A DNA stretch of 64,000 nucleotides from Burkholderia sp. SRS-46. Its GTDB lineage: Bacteria > Pseudomonadota > Gammaproteobacteria > Burkholderiales > Burkholderiaceae. The position numbers were made by a program, and so were the translations under genes. The notes beneath the pieces are model-generated. The model was not told where the DNA came from. It ran no database searches and saw only the letters and a program-made list of their open reading frames with translations. Shown here one piece after another: positions 32,022-41,853 of this stretch; the stretch's first letter is position 1; each line of letters opens with the position of its first letter. Location of the stretch: assembly GCF_004343775.1 (NCBI RefSeq), contig NZ_PTXL01000001.1, positions 310,001-374,000 on the forward strand, written 5' to 3'.

Positions 32022-32825
32022 ATGACGATGCAACGACGATTCATGCTGAAGCTGGCGGCGGCGCTCGGCGCTGCCGCGCTGTTCGCGACGGGCGCGCAGG
32101 CCCGGGCGGAGACCATCAAGGTCGGCGTCACGGGCGGCCCGCACGCGCAGGTGATGGAGGCGGTGAAGAAGGTCGCGGCGAAGAGCGGCCTCGACATCCG
32201 GATCATCGAGTTCTCCGACTATGTGCAGCCGAACGCGGCGCTCGCCGCCGGCGACCTCGACGCGAACAGCTACCAGCACGATCCGTATCTGCAGGCGCAG
32301 GTGAAGGACCGTGGCTACAAGCTGATCAAGGTGGCCGAGACGGTGACGTTCCCGATGGGCGTCTACTCGAAGCGCGTGAAGTCGCTGGCCGAGCTGAAGC
32401 CGGGCGCGCGCGTCGCGATCCCGAACGATCCGACGAATGGCGGCCGCGCGCTGCTGTTGCTGCAGAAGCAGGGCGTGCTGAAACTGCGCGCGGATGCGGG
32501 GCTGAAGGCGACGCCCCTCGACATCGTCGACAATCCGAGGAAGCTGAAGATCGTCGAGCTCGATGCGGCGCAGATCCCGCGCTCGCTCGGCGACGTCGAC
32601 GCGGCTGCGATCAACACCAACTTCGCGATGGAAGCGGGGTTGAAGCCCAAACAGGACGCGATCGCGATCGAGGGCCCGAACGGCCCGTACGCAAACATCA
32701 TCGCGATCCGCGAGGCTGACAGGAACAAGCCGTGGGTCGCGAAGCTGATCGCGGCCTATCATTCGGCCGACGTGAAGCAGTACATCGAAGGCAGGTTCGG
32801 CGGCGCGGTCATCGCCGCCTGGTAA
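32022..32825 (+). CDS. metQ: Methionine ABC transporter, substrate-binding protein
   Basis: MetQ captures methionine in the periplasm. The 267-residue protein has a signal peptide (about 1-28), then IKVGVTGGPHAQVMEAVKK and the NlpA-family fold. SYQHDPYLQAQVKDRGYKL and AINTNFAMEAGL are typical substrate-pocket segments. No lipobox cysteine is visible at the cleavage site, so this form is probably soluble, unlike the E. coli lipoprotein. ATG codons at 32022, 32028 and 32043 are all possible starts. Confidence 0.93.
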   Translation: MTMQRRFMLKLAAALGAAALFATGAQARAETIKVGVTGGPHAQVMEAVKKVAAKSGLDIRIIEFSDYVQPNAALAAGDLDANSYQHDPYLQAQVKDRGYKLIKVAETVTFPMGVYSKRVKSLAELKPGARVAIPNDPTNGGRALLLLQKQGVLKLRADAGLKATPLDIVDNPRKLKIVELDAAQIPRSLGDVDAAAINTNFAMEAGLKPKQDAIAIEGPNGPYANIIAIREADRNKPWVAKLIAAYHSADVKQYIEGRFGGAVIAAW

Positions 32826-32870
32826 CGGGCGGTGCACGGGGCGCCCGGCGGCGATTAGAGTCGATGATCG

Positions 32871-32899
32871 AAAACCCGGGCTTTGCGTCCGGGTTTTTT
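32871..32899 (+). terminator. metNIQ terminator
   Basis: An AAACCCGG/CCGGGTTTTTT hairpin with a short loop lies 45 bases after metQ. Confidence 0.82.
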
Positions 32900-32912
32900 C
32901 TCTTTTAAAATA

Positions 32913-32924
32913 GAACGACCGTTC
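32913..32924. promoter_or_regulatory. TetR-type operator-like inverted repeat upstream of etfB
   Basis: GAACGACCGTTC is a 12-bp inverted repeat (GAACG-AC-CGTTC) in an AT-rich patch 131 bases before etfB. It resembles operators of TetR-family repressors of fatty-acid and acyl-CoA genes. The identification is by shape only. Confidence 0.4.
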
Positions 32925-33000
32925 GCTATCATTGGCGCGTCGCCAAGAAGCGGTATCCTCGACATCCACGATGGATGGGTCCGCTTGGCCGCGCAGTCAC

Positions 33001-33024
33001 GAGGCCTCGCTATAAAATGGCCTC
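33001..33024 (+). promoter_or_regulatory. etfB -10 inside an inverted repeat
   Basis: GAGGCC-N12-GGCCTC flanks a TATAAA (33011-33016) about 40 bases before the etfB ATG. The arms could be an operator around the -10 element. The best -35 candidate, TTGGCC, is spaced 20 bp away, which is long. Confidence 0.4.
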
Positions 33025-33054
33025 TGGTCGTATTCGTAACTTTGGAGCGTGTGC

Positions 33055-33804
33055 ATGAAAATCCTGGTGCCAGTGAAAAGAGTGGTCGATTACAACGTGA
33101 AGGTCCGCGTGAAGTCGGACAACACGGGGGTCGACATTGCGAACGTGAAGATGTCGATGAACCCGTTCGATGAAATCGCCGTTGAAGAAGCCGTGCGCCT
33201 GAGGGAAGCGGGTGTGGCGACCGAAGTGGTGGCGGTGTCGGTGGGCGTCGCGCAAGCGCAGGAAACGCTGCGTACGGCGCTGGCGATCGGCGCGGATCGC
33301 GCGATCCTCGTCGAGTCGAACGACGGCGTCGAGCCGCTCGGCGTCGCGAAGATTTTGAAAGCGCTGGTCGACAAGGAACAGCCTTCGCTCGTGATCCTCG
33401 GCAAGCAGGCGATCGACGACGATTCGAACCAGACCGGGCAAATGCTCGCCGCGCTGGCCGGCCTGTCGCAGGCGACGTTTGCGTCGAAGGTTGTTGTTGC
33501 GGATGGCAAGGCGACGGTGTCGCGTGAAGTGGATGGCGGCGCGGAAACCCTGTCGCTTCGGTTGCCGGCGGTGATCACCACCGATCTGCGCCTGAACGAG
33601 CCACGCTACGTGACGCTGCCGAACATCATGAAGGCGAAGAAGAAGCCGCTGGAAACCGTGAAGCCGGAAGACCTTGGCGTGGATGTTGCGCCGCGCCTGA
33701 AGACGCTGAAGGTGGTCGAGCCACCGAAGCGCGCGGCCGGCGTGAAGGTGCCGGACGTGAAGACGCTGGTCGAGAAGCTGAAGACCGAAGCCAAGGTGCT
33801 GTAA
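33055..33804 (+). CDS. etfB: Electron transfer flavoprotein, beta subunit
   Basis: EtfB carries AMP and docks with acyl-CoA dehydrogenases. The 249-residue protein starts [14 protein letters not shown], and an in-frame GTG two codons earlier is less likely. [19 protein letters not shown] is the conserved family segment, and the C-terminal recognition loop is present. It is followed by etfA after 16 bases. Both subunits form a soluble heterodimer that passes electrons to ETF:ubiquinone oxidoreductase. Confidence 0.95.
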   Translation: MKILVPVKRVVDYNVKVRVKSDNTGVDIANVKMSMNPFDEIAVEEAVRLREAGVATEVVAVSVGVAQAQETLRTALAIGADRAILVESNDGVEPLGVAKILKALVDKEQPSLVILGKQAIDDDSNQTGQMLAALAGLSQATFASKVVVADGKATVSREVDGGAETLSLRLPAVITTDLRLNEPRYVTLPNIMKAKKKPLETVKPEDLGVDVAPRLKTLKVVEPPKRAAGVKVPDVKTLVEKLKTEAKVL

Positions 33805-33820
33805 GAGGGAGCGGAAAGAC

Positions 33821-34756
33821 ATGACGATTCTGGTGATTGCCGAGCACGACAATGCGTCGCTCAAGGTTGCGACGCTGAACGCGGTGGCGGCCGCACGGAA
33901 GATTGACGGCGATATTCACGTGCTGGTTGCGGGCTACAACGCGCAAGGCGCGGCCGATGCGGCGGCGAAGATCGCGGGCGTTTCGAAGGTGCTGCTGGCC
34001 GACGCGCCGCAACTGGCTGACGGTCTCGCGGAAAACGTCGAAGCGACCGCGTTGAACGTCGCGAAGGATTACTCGCACATCCTGTTTCCGGCCACCGCGT
34101 ACGGCAAGACCATCGCGCCACGCATCGCCGCGAAGCTGGACGTCGCGCAGATTTCCGACATCACGGCCGTGGTCAGTGTCGACACGTTCGAACGTCCGAT
34201 CTACGCGGGTAATGCAATCGCCACGGTGCAATCGAGCGACCCGATCAAGGTGATCACGGTGCGCGCGACGGGCTTCGACCCGGTGGCGGCGGTTGGCGGC
34301 AGCGCAGCGGTCGAGAAGATCGACGCGGCGGCGGATGCGGGCAAGTCGCAATTCGTGAGCCGCGAAGTGACGAAGCTGGACCGTCCGGAACTCACCAGCG
34401 CGAGCATCATCGTGTCGGGTGGCCGAGGTCTGGGCAGCGGCGAGAATTACACGAAGGTGCTGGAGCCGCTGGCGGACAAGCTGCAAGCGGCACTCGGCGC
34501 CTCGCGCGCGGCAGTCGACGCGGGCTACGTGCCGAACGACTACCAGGTCGGCCAGACCGGCAAGATCGTCGCGCCGCAGCTGTACATCGCGGTGGGCATC
34601 TCGGGTGCGATCCAGCACCTGGCCGGCATGAAGGATTCGAAGGTGATCGTCGCGATCAACAAGGATCCGGAAGCGCCGATCTTCAGCGTGGCCGACTACG
34701 GCCTCGTCGGCGACCTGTTCACGCTCGTGCCGGAACTCGTGAGCGAACTGGGCTGA
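33821..34756 (+). CDS. etfA: Electron transfer flavoprotein, alpha subunit
   Basis: EtfA binds FAD and completes the ETF heterodimer. The 311-residue protein has the C-terminal FAD domain with [12 protein letters not shown]. The signature region from [19 protein letters not shown] to [20 protein letters not shown] is intact. It is closely coupled to etfB and is followed by a terminator before the acyl-CoA dehydrogenase. Confidence 0.95.
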   Translation: MTILVIAEHDNASLKVATLNAVAAARKIDGDIHVLVAGYNAQGAADAAAKIAGVSKVLLADAPQLADGLAENVEATALNVAKDYSHILFPATAYGKTIAPRIAAKLDVAQISDITAVVSVDTFERPIYAGNAIATVQSSDPIKVITVRATGFDPVAAVGGSAAVEKIDAAADAGKSQFVSREVTKLDRPELTSASIIVSGGRGLGSGENYTKVLEPLADKLQAALGASRAAVDAGYVPNDYQVGQTGKIVAPQLYIAVGISGAIQHLAGMKDSKVIVAINKDPEAPIFSVADYGLVGDLFTLVPELVSELG

Positions 34757-34806
34757 TGCGGCGTGATGCGCCGCAGCTGATGCTTCAGCGGTAAGCACAC
34801 GATACG

Positions 34807-34833
34807 AGGGGCGCGACGAGCGCCCCTTTTTTT
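34807..34833 (+). terminator. etfBA terminator
   Basis: AGGGGCGC/GCGCCCCT with a 5-base loop is followed by T7. Confidence 0.85.
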
Positions 34834-34863
34834 ACGCCATAAGCAGAAGAAGGAGGAGCAACG

Positions 34864-36654
34864 ATGAGCTACATCGCCCCCGTCAAGGACATGCTGTTCG
34901 TGCTGAAGGAACTCGCCGGCATCGACGCCGTTGCGCAGTTGCCGGGCTTCGAGGACGCGGGTTTCGACACCGCGCAGGCCGTGCTCGACGAATCCGCGAA
35001 ATTCTGCGGCGAAGTGCTGGCGCCGCTGAACGTCGACGGCGATCGCAACCCGAGCAGCTGGAAGGACGGCGTGGTGACCGCGACGCCGGGCTTCAAGGAA
35101 GCGTTCCGCCAGTTCGTCGAAGGCGGCTGGCAGGGGCTGCAGCATCCGGCCGAATACGACGGCCAGGGCCTGCCGAAGCTGATCGCGACGCCGTGCATCG
35201 AGATGCTGAACGCGTCGAACCTGTCGTTCGCGCTGTGTCCGCTGCTGACCGACGGCGCGATCGAGGCGCTGCTGACCGCGGGCACCGAGGAACAGAAGCA
35301 GCGCTACGTGCCGAAGCTGATCTCCGGCGAATGGACCGGCACGATGAACCTGACCGAGCCGCAGGCGGGCTCCGACCTCGCGATGGTGCGCTCGCGCGCC
35401 GAGCCGCAGGGCGACGGGTCGTACAAGGTGTTCGGCACCAAGATCTTCATCACGTGGGGCGAGCACGACATGGCCGAGAACATCGTCCACCTCGTGCTGG
35501 CGCGCACGCCGAACGCGCCGGAAGGCGTGAAGGGCATTTCGCTGTTCATCGTGCCGAAGTTCCTGGTCAACGAAGACGGCTCGCTGGGCGCGCGCAACGA
35601 CGTGCACTGCGTGTCGATCGAGCACAAGCTTGGCATCAAGGCGAGCCCGACGGCGGTGCTGCAGTACGGCGACCACGGCGGCGCGATCGGCTACCTGGTC
35701 GGCGAGGAGAATCGCGGGCTCGAATACATGTTCATCATGATGAACGCGGCGCGCTTCGGCGTCGGGATGCAGGGGATCGGCGTGGCCGACCGTGCGTACC
35801 GGAAGGCGGCGGAATTCGCGAAGGAGCGGGTGCAGAGCCGGCCGGTGGATGGCTCGGCGAAGCAGTCGGTGACGATCATCCACCACCCGGACGTGCGCCG
35901 GATGCTCGGCACGATGCGCGCGCTGACGGAAGGCGCGCGGGCGCTGTCGTACGTGGCGGCGGCGCACAGCGACATTGCCCACCGCCATTCGGACGAGGCG
36001 ACGCGTGCGCGTCATCAGGCAATCTACGAATATCTGGTGCCGGTCGTGAAGGGCTGGAGCACGGAGATGGTGAACGACGTGGCGAGCCTGGGCGTGCAGG
36101 TGCACGGCGGGATGGGCTTCATCGAGGAGACGGGCGCGGCGCAGTACTACCGCGATGCGCGGATCCTGGCGATCTACGAAGGCACGACGGCGATCCAGGC
36201 GAACGACCTGGTCGGGCGCAAGACGGTGCGCGACGGCGGCGCGGTGGCGAAGGCGCTGATCGGCGAGATCGGTCAGACGGCCGAAGCGCTGGGGAAGCTG
36301 GACGGCGCGGCGGCGGCGGCGATGAAGGTGCAGCTCGAGAAGGGCGCGCAAGCGCTGTCGGCGGTGGTGGATTACGTGGTGGAGAACACGAAGCGCGACC
36401 CGAACGCGGTGTTCGCGGGCAGCGTGGCGTACCTGAAGCTCGCGGGCGTGGTGCTGTGCGGGTGGCAGATGGGGCGCGCGCTGGTGGTGGCGCACGCGAA
36501 CCGCGCGAGCGACCCGGCGTTCTACGACGCGAAGATCGCGATCGCGCAGCACTACGCGGAGCACCTGCTCGTGCAGGCGGACGGGTTCGCGGCATCGATC
36601 GTCGGCGCGAAGGGCGGCGACGGCGTGCTCGCGCTGACGGAAGATCAGTTCTGA
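34864..36654 (+). CDS. Acyl-CoA dehydrogenase (long form, about 596 residues)
   Basis: This FAD enzyme oxidises an acyl-CoA and delivers electrons to the adjacent EtfBA. It has the N-terminal, middle and C-terminal acyl-CoA dehydrogenase domains. The middle segment MNLTEPQAGSDLAMVRSRA binds FAD, and VQVHGGMGFIEE is the active-site stretch. The catalytic base is probably the Glu in IYEGTTAIQANDL. A C-terminal extension (about 450-596) is typical of the large bacterial forms. The chain length it prefers is not evident. Confidence 0.9.
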   Translation: MSYIAPVKDMLFVLKELAGIDAVAQLPGFEDAGFDTAQAVLDESAKFCGEVLAPLNVDGDRNPSSWKDGVVTATPGFKEAFRQFVEGGWQGLQHPAEYDGQGLPKLIATPCIEMLNASNLSFALCPLLTDGAIEALLTAGTEEQKQRYVPKLISGEWTGTMNLTEPQAGSDLAMVRSRAEPQGDGSYKVFGTKIFITWGEHDMAENIVHLVLARTPNAPEGVKGISLFIVPKFLVNEDGSLGARNDVHCVSIEHKLGIKASPTAVLQYGDHGGAIGYLVGEENRGLEYMFIMMNAARFGVGMQGIGVADRAYRKAAEFAKERVQSRPVDGSAKQSVTIIHHPDVRRMLGTMRALTEGARALSYVAAAHSDIAHRHSDEATRARHQAIYEYLVPVVKGWSTEMVNDVASLGVQVHGGMGFIEETGAAQYYRDARILAIYEGTTAIQANDLVGRKTVRDGGAVAKALIGEIGQTAEALGKLDGAAAAAMKVQLEKGAQALSAVVDYVVENTKRDPNAVFAGSVAYLKLAGVVLCGWQMGRALVVAHANRASDPAFYDAKIAIAQHYAEHLLVQADGFAASIVGAKGGDGVLALTEDQF

Positions 36655-36683
36655 TCACCGGCCGCGCGCGGTGAAATGCAAAA

Positions 36684-36703
36684 AAGGCGCCCGCGGGCGC
36701 CTT
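36684..36703. terminator. Bidirectional terminator between acyl-CoA dehydrogenase and dadA
   Basis: AAGGCGCC-CGCG-GGCGCCTT is a perfect palindrome with A-rich and T-rich flanks, placed between converging genes. Confidence 0.8.
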
Positions 36704-36747
36704 CTTGTTTTGCTTGTGCGGCCCGCGTGGCGGCGGACCGGCGCGGC

Positions 36748-38034
36748 TTACGCGTAGGCGGGGCGCGTCTGGCCGGCCACGTCCTTCAGGTAGCGATGCA
36801 CCGACAGGTCGTCGGCCTGGATCGCCGGCTTCTTGCCGGAGATCAGGTCGGCGAGCAACTGGCCCGAACCGCACGACATCGTCCAGCCGAGCGTGCCGTG
36901 GCCGGTGTTCAGGAACAGGTTCGACACCGGCGTGCGGCCGACGATCGGCGTGCCGTCCGGCGTCATCGGGCGCAGGCCCGTCCAGAACGTGGCCTTCGAT
37001 GTATCGCCACCGCCCGGGAACAGGTCGTTTACGCACATTTCGAGCGTTTCGCGGCGCGCGTCGCGCAGGCGCTTGTCGAAGCCGACGATCTCGGCCATCC
37101 CGCCGACGCGGATGCGCTGGTCGAAGCGCGTGATCGCGATCTTGTAGGTTTCATCGAGCACGGTCGAAACGGGCGCCGCCGCTTCGTCGACGATCGGTGC
37201 GGTGATCGAGTAGCCCTTGAGCGGATAGACCGGAATCTTCATCAGGTTCGAGACGAAGCGCGTCGAGTACGAACCGAGCGCGACGACATACGCATCCGCG
37301 CGCACCGTCTCGCTGCCGCACTGCACGCCGGCGATCTTGCCGCCCGCGATCGCGAGCGCGTCGATCGGCGTGTTGTAGCGGAACTTGACGCCGAGCCCTT
37401 CGGCGAGCGCGGCGAGGCGCGTCGTGAACAGCTGGCAGTCACCCGTCTCGTCGCCCGGCAGGCGCAGGCCGCCGGTCAGCTTGTGCGACACCGCGGCGAG
37501 CGCCGGTTCGGCGTTCTTCAGCTCGGCCGGCGACAGCAGCTCGAACGGCACGTTCGCTTCGCGCAGCACGGCGATGTCCTTCGCCGCGCCGTCGAGCTGC
37601 TGCTGCGTGCGGAACAGCTGCAGCGTGCCGCCCGCGCGGCCTTCGTATTCGATGCCGGTGTCGGCGCGCAGCGCCTGGATGCAATCGCGGCTGTATTCGG
37701 CGAGCCGGACCATGCGGCCCTTGTTGACCGCATAGCGCTCGGTCGTGCAGTTGCGCAGCATCTGCCACATCCATTGCAGCTGGAAGCGGGTGCCGTCGAG
37801 GCGGATCGCGAGCGGCGCGTGCTTCTCGAACATCCACTTGACGGCCTTCAGCGGCACGCCGGGCGCGGCCCACGGCGCCGCATAGCCGGGCGAGATCTGG
37901 CCTGCGTTCGCGAAGCTCGTCTCGAGCGCCGGACCGGCCTCCCGGTCGATCACCGTGACTTCATGACCGGCACGCGCGAGGTAATACGCGCTTGCCACGC
38001 CCACCACACCGCTGCCCAGAACGACGACTCGCAT
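36748..38034 (-). CDS. dadA: D-amino acid dehydrogenase
   Basis: DadA oxidises D-alanine and other D-amino acids, passing electrons to the membrane chain. The 428-residue flavoprotein starts with the FAD motif [19 protein letters not shown] followed by [23 protein letters not shown] and [17 protein letters not shown] near the C-terminus are typical DAO-fold segments. The divergent lrp-type gene is the likely regulator. No alanine racemase gene (dadX) lies next to it here. Confidence 0.95.
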   Translation of the reverse strand: MRVVVLGSGVVGVASAYYLARAGHEVTVIDREAGPALETSFANAGQISPGYAAPWAAPGVPLKAVKWMFEKHAPLAIRLDGTRFQLQWMWQMLRNCTTERYAVNKGRMVRLAEYSRDCIQALRADTGIEYEGRAGGTLQLFRTQQQLDGAAKDIAVLREANVPFELLSPAELKNAEPALAAVSHKLTGGLRLPGDETGDCQLFTTRLAALAEGLGVKFRYNTPIDALAIAGGKIAGVQCGSETVRADAYVVALGSYSTRFVSNLMKIPVYPLKGYSITAPIVDEAAAPVSTVLDETYKIAITRFDQRIRVGGMAEIVGFDKRLRDARRETLEMCVNDLFPGGGDTSKATFWTGLRPMTPDGTPIVGRTPVSNLFLNTGHGTLGWTMSCGSGQLLADLISGKKPAIQADDLSVHRYLKDVAGQTRPAYA

Positions 38035-38178
38035 AGCTGCTCCACAAGGAAGAATCGGATCGAGGCCGGTCGCACCCGCGACTCCGTGTAACCTCTATCT
38101 GACCTAGTTTTTTGCGCTATGGTATTGTCGAATGTCCAGGTTTTGTTATCGTATTTTTTAGCTTTTCAGCAAAAACAC

Positions 38179-38667
38179 ATGAGAACTCAACGGCAGCCGG
38201 TACGTACGCTCGACAAGCTCGACCGGCGCATTCTCAAACTGCTTCAGGGCGATGGCCGGATGGCGATGAAGGACCTCGCCGAGCAGGTCGGTCTCACCGT
38301 CACGCCGTGCATCGAACGCGTGCGGCGCATGGAGCGCGACGGGGTGATCACCGGCTATCACGCACGCGTCGATCCGGCCCAGCTCGGCGCGGCGCTGCTC
38401 GTGTTCGTCGAGATCACGCTCGGCCACAAGGGCGGCAACATGTTCGAGCAGTTCCGCCGCGAAGTGATGAAGATCGACGAGGTGCTCGAGTGTCACCTCG
38501 TGTCCGGCGACTTCGATTACCTGATCAAGGCGCGCATCGGCGAGATGGCCGACTACCGCAAGCTGCTCGGCGACATCCTGCTGCAGCTTCCCGGTGCGGT
38601 GCAGTCGAAGAGCTATGTCGTGATGGAGGAAATCAAGGAGACGCTGACGATTTCGGTCGACGAGTAG
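38179..38667 (+). CDS. Lrp/AsnC-family transcription regulator (likely dadA regulator)
   Basis: The 162-residue protein has an N-terminal winged helix (about 12-65, with LDKLDRRILKLLQGDGR and LAEQVGLTVTPCIERVRRME). A C-terminal RAM/AsnC ligand domain (about 80-155) follows, with VLECHLVSGDFDYLIKA. It is divergent from dadA, the arrangement in which Lrp or DadR-type proteins respond to alanine or leucine. The start at 38179 fits the family; the reading from 38119 adds a hydrophobic stretch with no match. Confidence 0.88.
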   Translation: MRTQRQPVRTLDKLDRRILKLLQGDGRMAMKDLAEQVGLTVTPCIERVRRMERDGVITGYHARVDPAQLGAALLVFVEITLGHKGGNMFEQFRREVMKIDEVLECHLVSGDFDYLIKARIGEMADYRKLLGDILLQLPGAVQSKSYVVMEEIKETLTISVDE

Positions 38668-38692
38668 GCGCCTGATTTCACCCTTGGCATGC

Positions 38693-38730
38693 CGCGCCGA
38701 ATACTGTATAAATATCCAGTATTCGGCGCG
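38693..38730 (+). promoter_or_regulatory. LexA (SOS) box inside a 14-bp inverted repeat
   Basis: TACTGTATAAATATCCAGTA at 38702-38721 differs from the E. coli LexA consensus TACTGTATATATATACAGTA at two positions. The flanks extend it into a perfect 14-bp inverted repeat (38693-38706 with 38717-38730). It ends 12 bases before the radical SAM start codon, so a bound repressor would block expression. Confidence 0.82.
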
Positions 38731-38741
38731 AATGATGGGGT

Positions 38742-39935
38742 ATGGAAATGGGCGATCGATCCGATATCGAATTTCCGGTTGCGCCGCCCATGCCCCGCAA
38801 GGGGCGCGGGGCGGTCGACAACCTGCAGGGGCGGTACGAAACGGCGCTGCGCGAAGCGGTCGACGACGGCTGGACGCACGAGGCGGATGACGATGCCGAC
38901 CTGCCGGCGCCGTTGCGTACGCAGGTGTTCGAGGAGCGTGCGAAGAGCATCCTCACGCGCAACCAGTCCCCCGACATTCCGTTCAGCGTGTCGCTCAATC
39001 CGTATCGCGGCTGCGAGCATGGCTGCATCTATTGCTTCGCGCGGCCGACGCACAGCTATCTCGGCCTGTCGCCGGGGCTCGATTTCGAGAGCCGCATCTA
39101 TGCGAAGGTCAATGCGGCCGAGCTGCTCGAGCGCGAGATCGCCAGGAAAAACTACGTGCCCGAGCCGATCGCGCTCGGCGTCAATACCGATGCGTATCAG
39201 CCGGTCGAGCGCGATTTGCGCATCACGCGCAGCGTGATCCAGGTCATGCACGATCACGGGCTGCCGTTTGCCGCGATCACGAAGTCGTCGCTGATCGAGC
39301 GCGACCTCGACCTGCTCGCGCCGATGGCCGAACGCGGGCAGGTGATGGCGGCGGTCACGATCACGACGCTCGATGCGGACCTCGCGCGCACGCTCGAGCC
39401 GCGCGCGGCGACGCCCGCGCGCCGGCTGCGCACGATCCGCGCGCTGCGCGAAGCGGGGGTGCCGGTCGGCGTGAGCATCGCGCCCGTCATCCCGTTCGTC
39501 ACCGAGCCGGACATGGAGCGGGTGCTCGAGGCGTGCGCGGAAGCGGGTGCGACGCACGCGAGCTACATCATCCTGCGGCTGCCTTGGGAGGTCGCGCCGC
39601 TGTTTCGTAACTGGCTGGATGCGCATTTCCCCGATCGCGCGGAGCGTGTGATGAATCGGGTGCGCGACATGCGCGGCGGCAAGGACTACGACTCGGATTT
39701 CGGCAAGCGGATGAAGGGCGAGGGGATCTGGGCCGATCTGCTGAAGCAGCGCTTTCGGCAGGCAGTCAAGCGGCTGGGGCTGAACGAGCGCGCGAACGGC
39801 ATCCTCGATCTGTCGCAGTTTCGGGGCGCGGGGGCGAGCGTCCGGCAGGCGGCGGGAATGGCGGTCGTGCCGCGTGCGAATGGGCGCGCCGCCGGCACGG
39901 CGTTGCGCGACGACTCGCAGCTGAGTCTGTTCTGA
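38742..39935 (+). CDS. PA0069-family radical SAM protein (spore photoproduct lyase-like), SOS-controlled
   Basis: The 397-residue protein has the radical SAM cluster motif Cys91-x3-Cys95-x2-Cys98 in PYRGCEHGCIYCFARPTH. SLNPYRG before it and GVNTDAYQPVERDL after it are typical of this branch, which is distantly related to DNA photoproduct lyases. The LexA box directly upstream points to a role in DNA damage. From memory, PA0069 of Pseudomonas aeruginosa belongs to the LexA regulon. The reaction it catalyses is unknown to me. Confidence 0.87.
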   Translation: MEMGDRSDIEFPVAPPMPRKGRGAVDNLQGRYETALREAVDDGWTHEADDDADLPAPLRTQVFEERAKSILTRNQSPDIPFSVSLNPYRGCEHGCIYCFARPTHSYLGLSPGLDFESRIYAKVNAAELLEREIARKNYVPEPIALGVNTDAYQPVERDLRITRSVIQVMHDHGLPFAAITKSSLIERDLDLLAPMAERGQVMAAVTITTLDADLARTLEPRAATPARRLRTIRALREAGVPVGVSIAPVIPFVTEPDMERVLEACAEAGATHASYIILRLPWEVAPLFRNWLDAHFPDRAERVMNRVRDMRGGKDYDSDFGKRMKGEGIWADLLKQRFRQAVKRLGLNERANGILDLSQFRGAGASVRQAAGMAVVPRANGRAAGTALRDDSQLSLF

Positions 39936-39978
39936 TCGCGCGCGTCGCGCCGCCGACCCGGTGCGTCGTCCCTGTCTG

Positions 39979-40446
39979 TTACTGGGAAATCTGCTTGGCC
40001 GCTTCGACCTGCGATTCGAAATACGTCTGGAACGACAGCGCGAGCGCGGTCATCAGCAGGAACGCACCGATCAGCAGCGAGAAGATCACGACGAAGATGA
40101 CCGTCCAGCCCGACCGGCTGTGCCGACCGGTGTCGGCGTTGAATTGCGCGTCCCACTTCTCGTCCGGGCGCAGGCCGTAGACGAGCGCGGCGAGGAACGC
40201 CGCCAGCAGCGAGATCGCGCCGGGGACAGCCAGCCACCAGCCGAGGCCAGCGGTGCGCTGGGTCGCGGCAAGCAGCAGGAAACCGGGAATGCCGACGATC
40301 GTCGCGAGCAGATGTGCCCAGCCAAATACGTCCCGGAAACCATACAGATAGAAGCGGTGCGCGCCGATCGAACCGAACAGGAACGCGAGGGCGGCGGTGA
40401 GCGTCTTGGAGCGGAAGCGGCGGAGCGGGGTGGTGCTGCTGGACAT
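39979..40446 (-). CDS. Small integral membrane protein with a TM2-like region
   Basis: This 155-residue protein has about four hydrophobic segments. The first part, ALAFLFGSIGAHRFYLYGFRD, resembles the TM2 hairpin in which a short loop carries a conserved Gly-x-His-Arg-Phe-Tyr pattern. The last segment is followed by a short polar tail. The start at 40446 (MSSSTTPLRR) is preferred; an in-frame ATG nine codons upstream is possible. The function of this family in bacteria is not established. Confidence 0.7.
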   Translation of the reverse strand: MSSSTTPLRRFRSKTLTAALAFLFGSIGAHRFYLYGFRDVFGWAHLLATIVGIPGFLLLAATQRTAGLGWWLAVPGAISLLAAFLAALVYGLRPDEKWDAQFNADTGRHSRSGWTVIFVVIFSLLIGAFLLMTALALSFQTYFESQVEAAKQISQ

Positions 40447-40556
40447 GGATGGCGGGCAGATTGTCGTTGGCATGGGCCGCCGGCAAGGCGGCGCGGGCGT
40501 GCGGCCCGGCACGCATTCTACGATGCCGCGGGTGGGGCGGTCACCTGCGGTCTGCA

Positions 40557-41699
40557 TCACGGTGTCGCATAGGTCACGCGATAGATCGCGCCGGCATAGT
40601 CGTCGCTTACAAGTAGCGAGCCGTCGGGCAGCGCCAGCACGTCGGCCGGCCGGCCCCAGACGGTGCCGTCGCGGCGCAGCCAGCCGGTGACGAAAGGCGT
40701 CTGGCGTGCGTGGCTGCCGTCCGCGGAGACGACGACGCGCATCACGCGGTAGCCGACCTTCGTGCTGCGGTTCCACGAACCGTGCTCGGCGATGAAGAGG
40801 TTGTTGCGATATGCGGCGGGAAACATCGTGCCTGAATAGAAGCGCATGCCGAGCGCCGCGACGTGCGCGCCGAGCTTCAGCACGGGCGCGGTGTAGCGGC
40901 GGCAGGCGTCGGGGCTGCCGAATTCGGGGTCGGGCGTGTCGCCGCCGTGGCAATACGGAAAGCCGAAATCGAGGCCGGCGCGCGGCGCACGGTTGAGCTT
41001 GTCGTCCGGCACGTCGTCGCCCATCAGGTCGCGGCCGTTGTCGGTAAACCACAACTCGCCCGAATCCGGATGCCACGCGAATCCGACCGTGTTGCGCACG
41101 CCGCGCGCGACCACCTCCCGACGGCTGCCGTCCGCGTTCATCCGCGCGATGAGTGCGTAGCGATCGCGGTCGGCGAGGCACACGTTGCAGGGTGCGCCGG
41201 TCGGCACGTACAGCTTGCCGTCGGGGCCGAACGCGATGAATTTCCAGCCATGATGGTGTTCGGTCGGCAGCGCGTCGGTGACGACGACGGGTTTCGGTGG
41301 TGCGGCAAGCTGGTCGTCGATGCGGTCGAGGCGCACAATACGCGACACGGCAGACACGAACAGCGCGCCGTCGCGATAGGCGACGCCCACCGGCATGTCG
41401 AGCCCGGACGCGATCACGTAGTGCGCACTGATCTGCCCCTCATGCATCACGAGGGCATGCACGCGGCCCTCGCGGCTGCCGACATACAGGATGCCGCGTG
41501 GCGACCAGGCCATTTCCCGCGCGGTCGGCACCGCGTCGGTCAGGACCGACACGCTGAAACCGGGCGGCACGACGAGTTCGTCGACCGGCAGCCGGCCGGC
41601 GGCGCAGGTCGTGGCGGAGGAGGTGAGGCAGGCGACGCCGGCAAGCAGCCCCGCAACGCGGCGCTGCGCGCGGCGCGCCACGGCGCGAAGCGGCGGCAT
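40557..41699 (-). CDS. Sorbosone/PQQ-type sugar dehydrogenase-like secreted beta-propeller protein
   Basis: The 380-residue protein has a signal peptide-like N-terminus (about 1-34, basic then hydrophobic, ending CAAG). A six-bladed propeller sequence follows, related to soluble glucose and sorbosone dehydrogenases. Typical segments are VYHGWKF-type [41 protein letters not shown] and [11 protein letters not shown]. The last includes the His and Arg of the family active site. Two cysteines lie in [12 protein letters not shown]. Whether it binds PQQ or is catalytically active cannot be decided here. Confidence 0.8.
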   Translation of the reverse strand: MPPLRAVARRAQRRVAGLLAGVACLTSSATTCAAGRLPVDELVVPPGFSVSVLTDAVPTAREMAWSPRGILYVGSREGRVHALVMHEGQISAHYVIASGLDMPVGVAYRDGALFVSAVSRIVRLDRIDDQLAAPPKPVVVTDALPTEHHHGWKFIAFGPDGKLYVPTGAPCNVCLADRDRYALIARMNADGSRREVVARGVRNTVGFAWHPDSGELWFTDNGRDLMGDDVPDDKLNRAPRAGLDFGFPYCHGGDTPDPEFGSPDACRRYTAPVLKLGAHVAALGMRFYSGTMFPAAYRNNLFIAEHGSWNRSTKVGYRVMRVVVSADGSHARQTPFVTGWLRRDGTVWGRPADVLALPDGSLLVSDDYAGAIYRVTYATP

Positions 41700-41778
41700 G
41701 GCGGCGTCGGACGGTCCTGGACAGCACGATTGTATGCCCGGCCAGAAGGGCGTTTGCGGATTTTTTGCGCGTAAGTGT

Positions 41779-41807
41779 TTGTTGTGCCACTGGTTTCCAG
41801 CTATAAT
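41779..41807 (+). promoter_or_regulatory. rpsP operon promoter
   Basis: TTGTTG and TATAAT with 17-bp spacing lie about 45 bases before rpsP. This is a strong sigma-70 match, as expected for a ribosomal operon. Confidence 0.8.
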
Positions 41808-41853
41808 CGCGTGTTTCAGTAGTTTCGAACCCGGTTTTCCCGAAGGATTTCAT

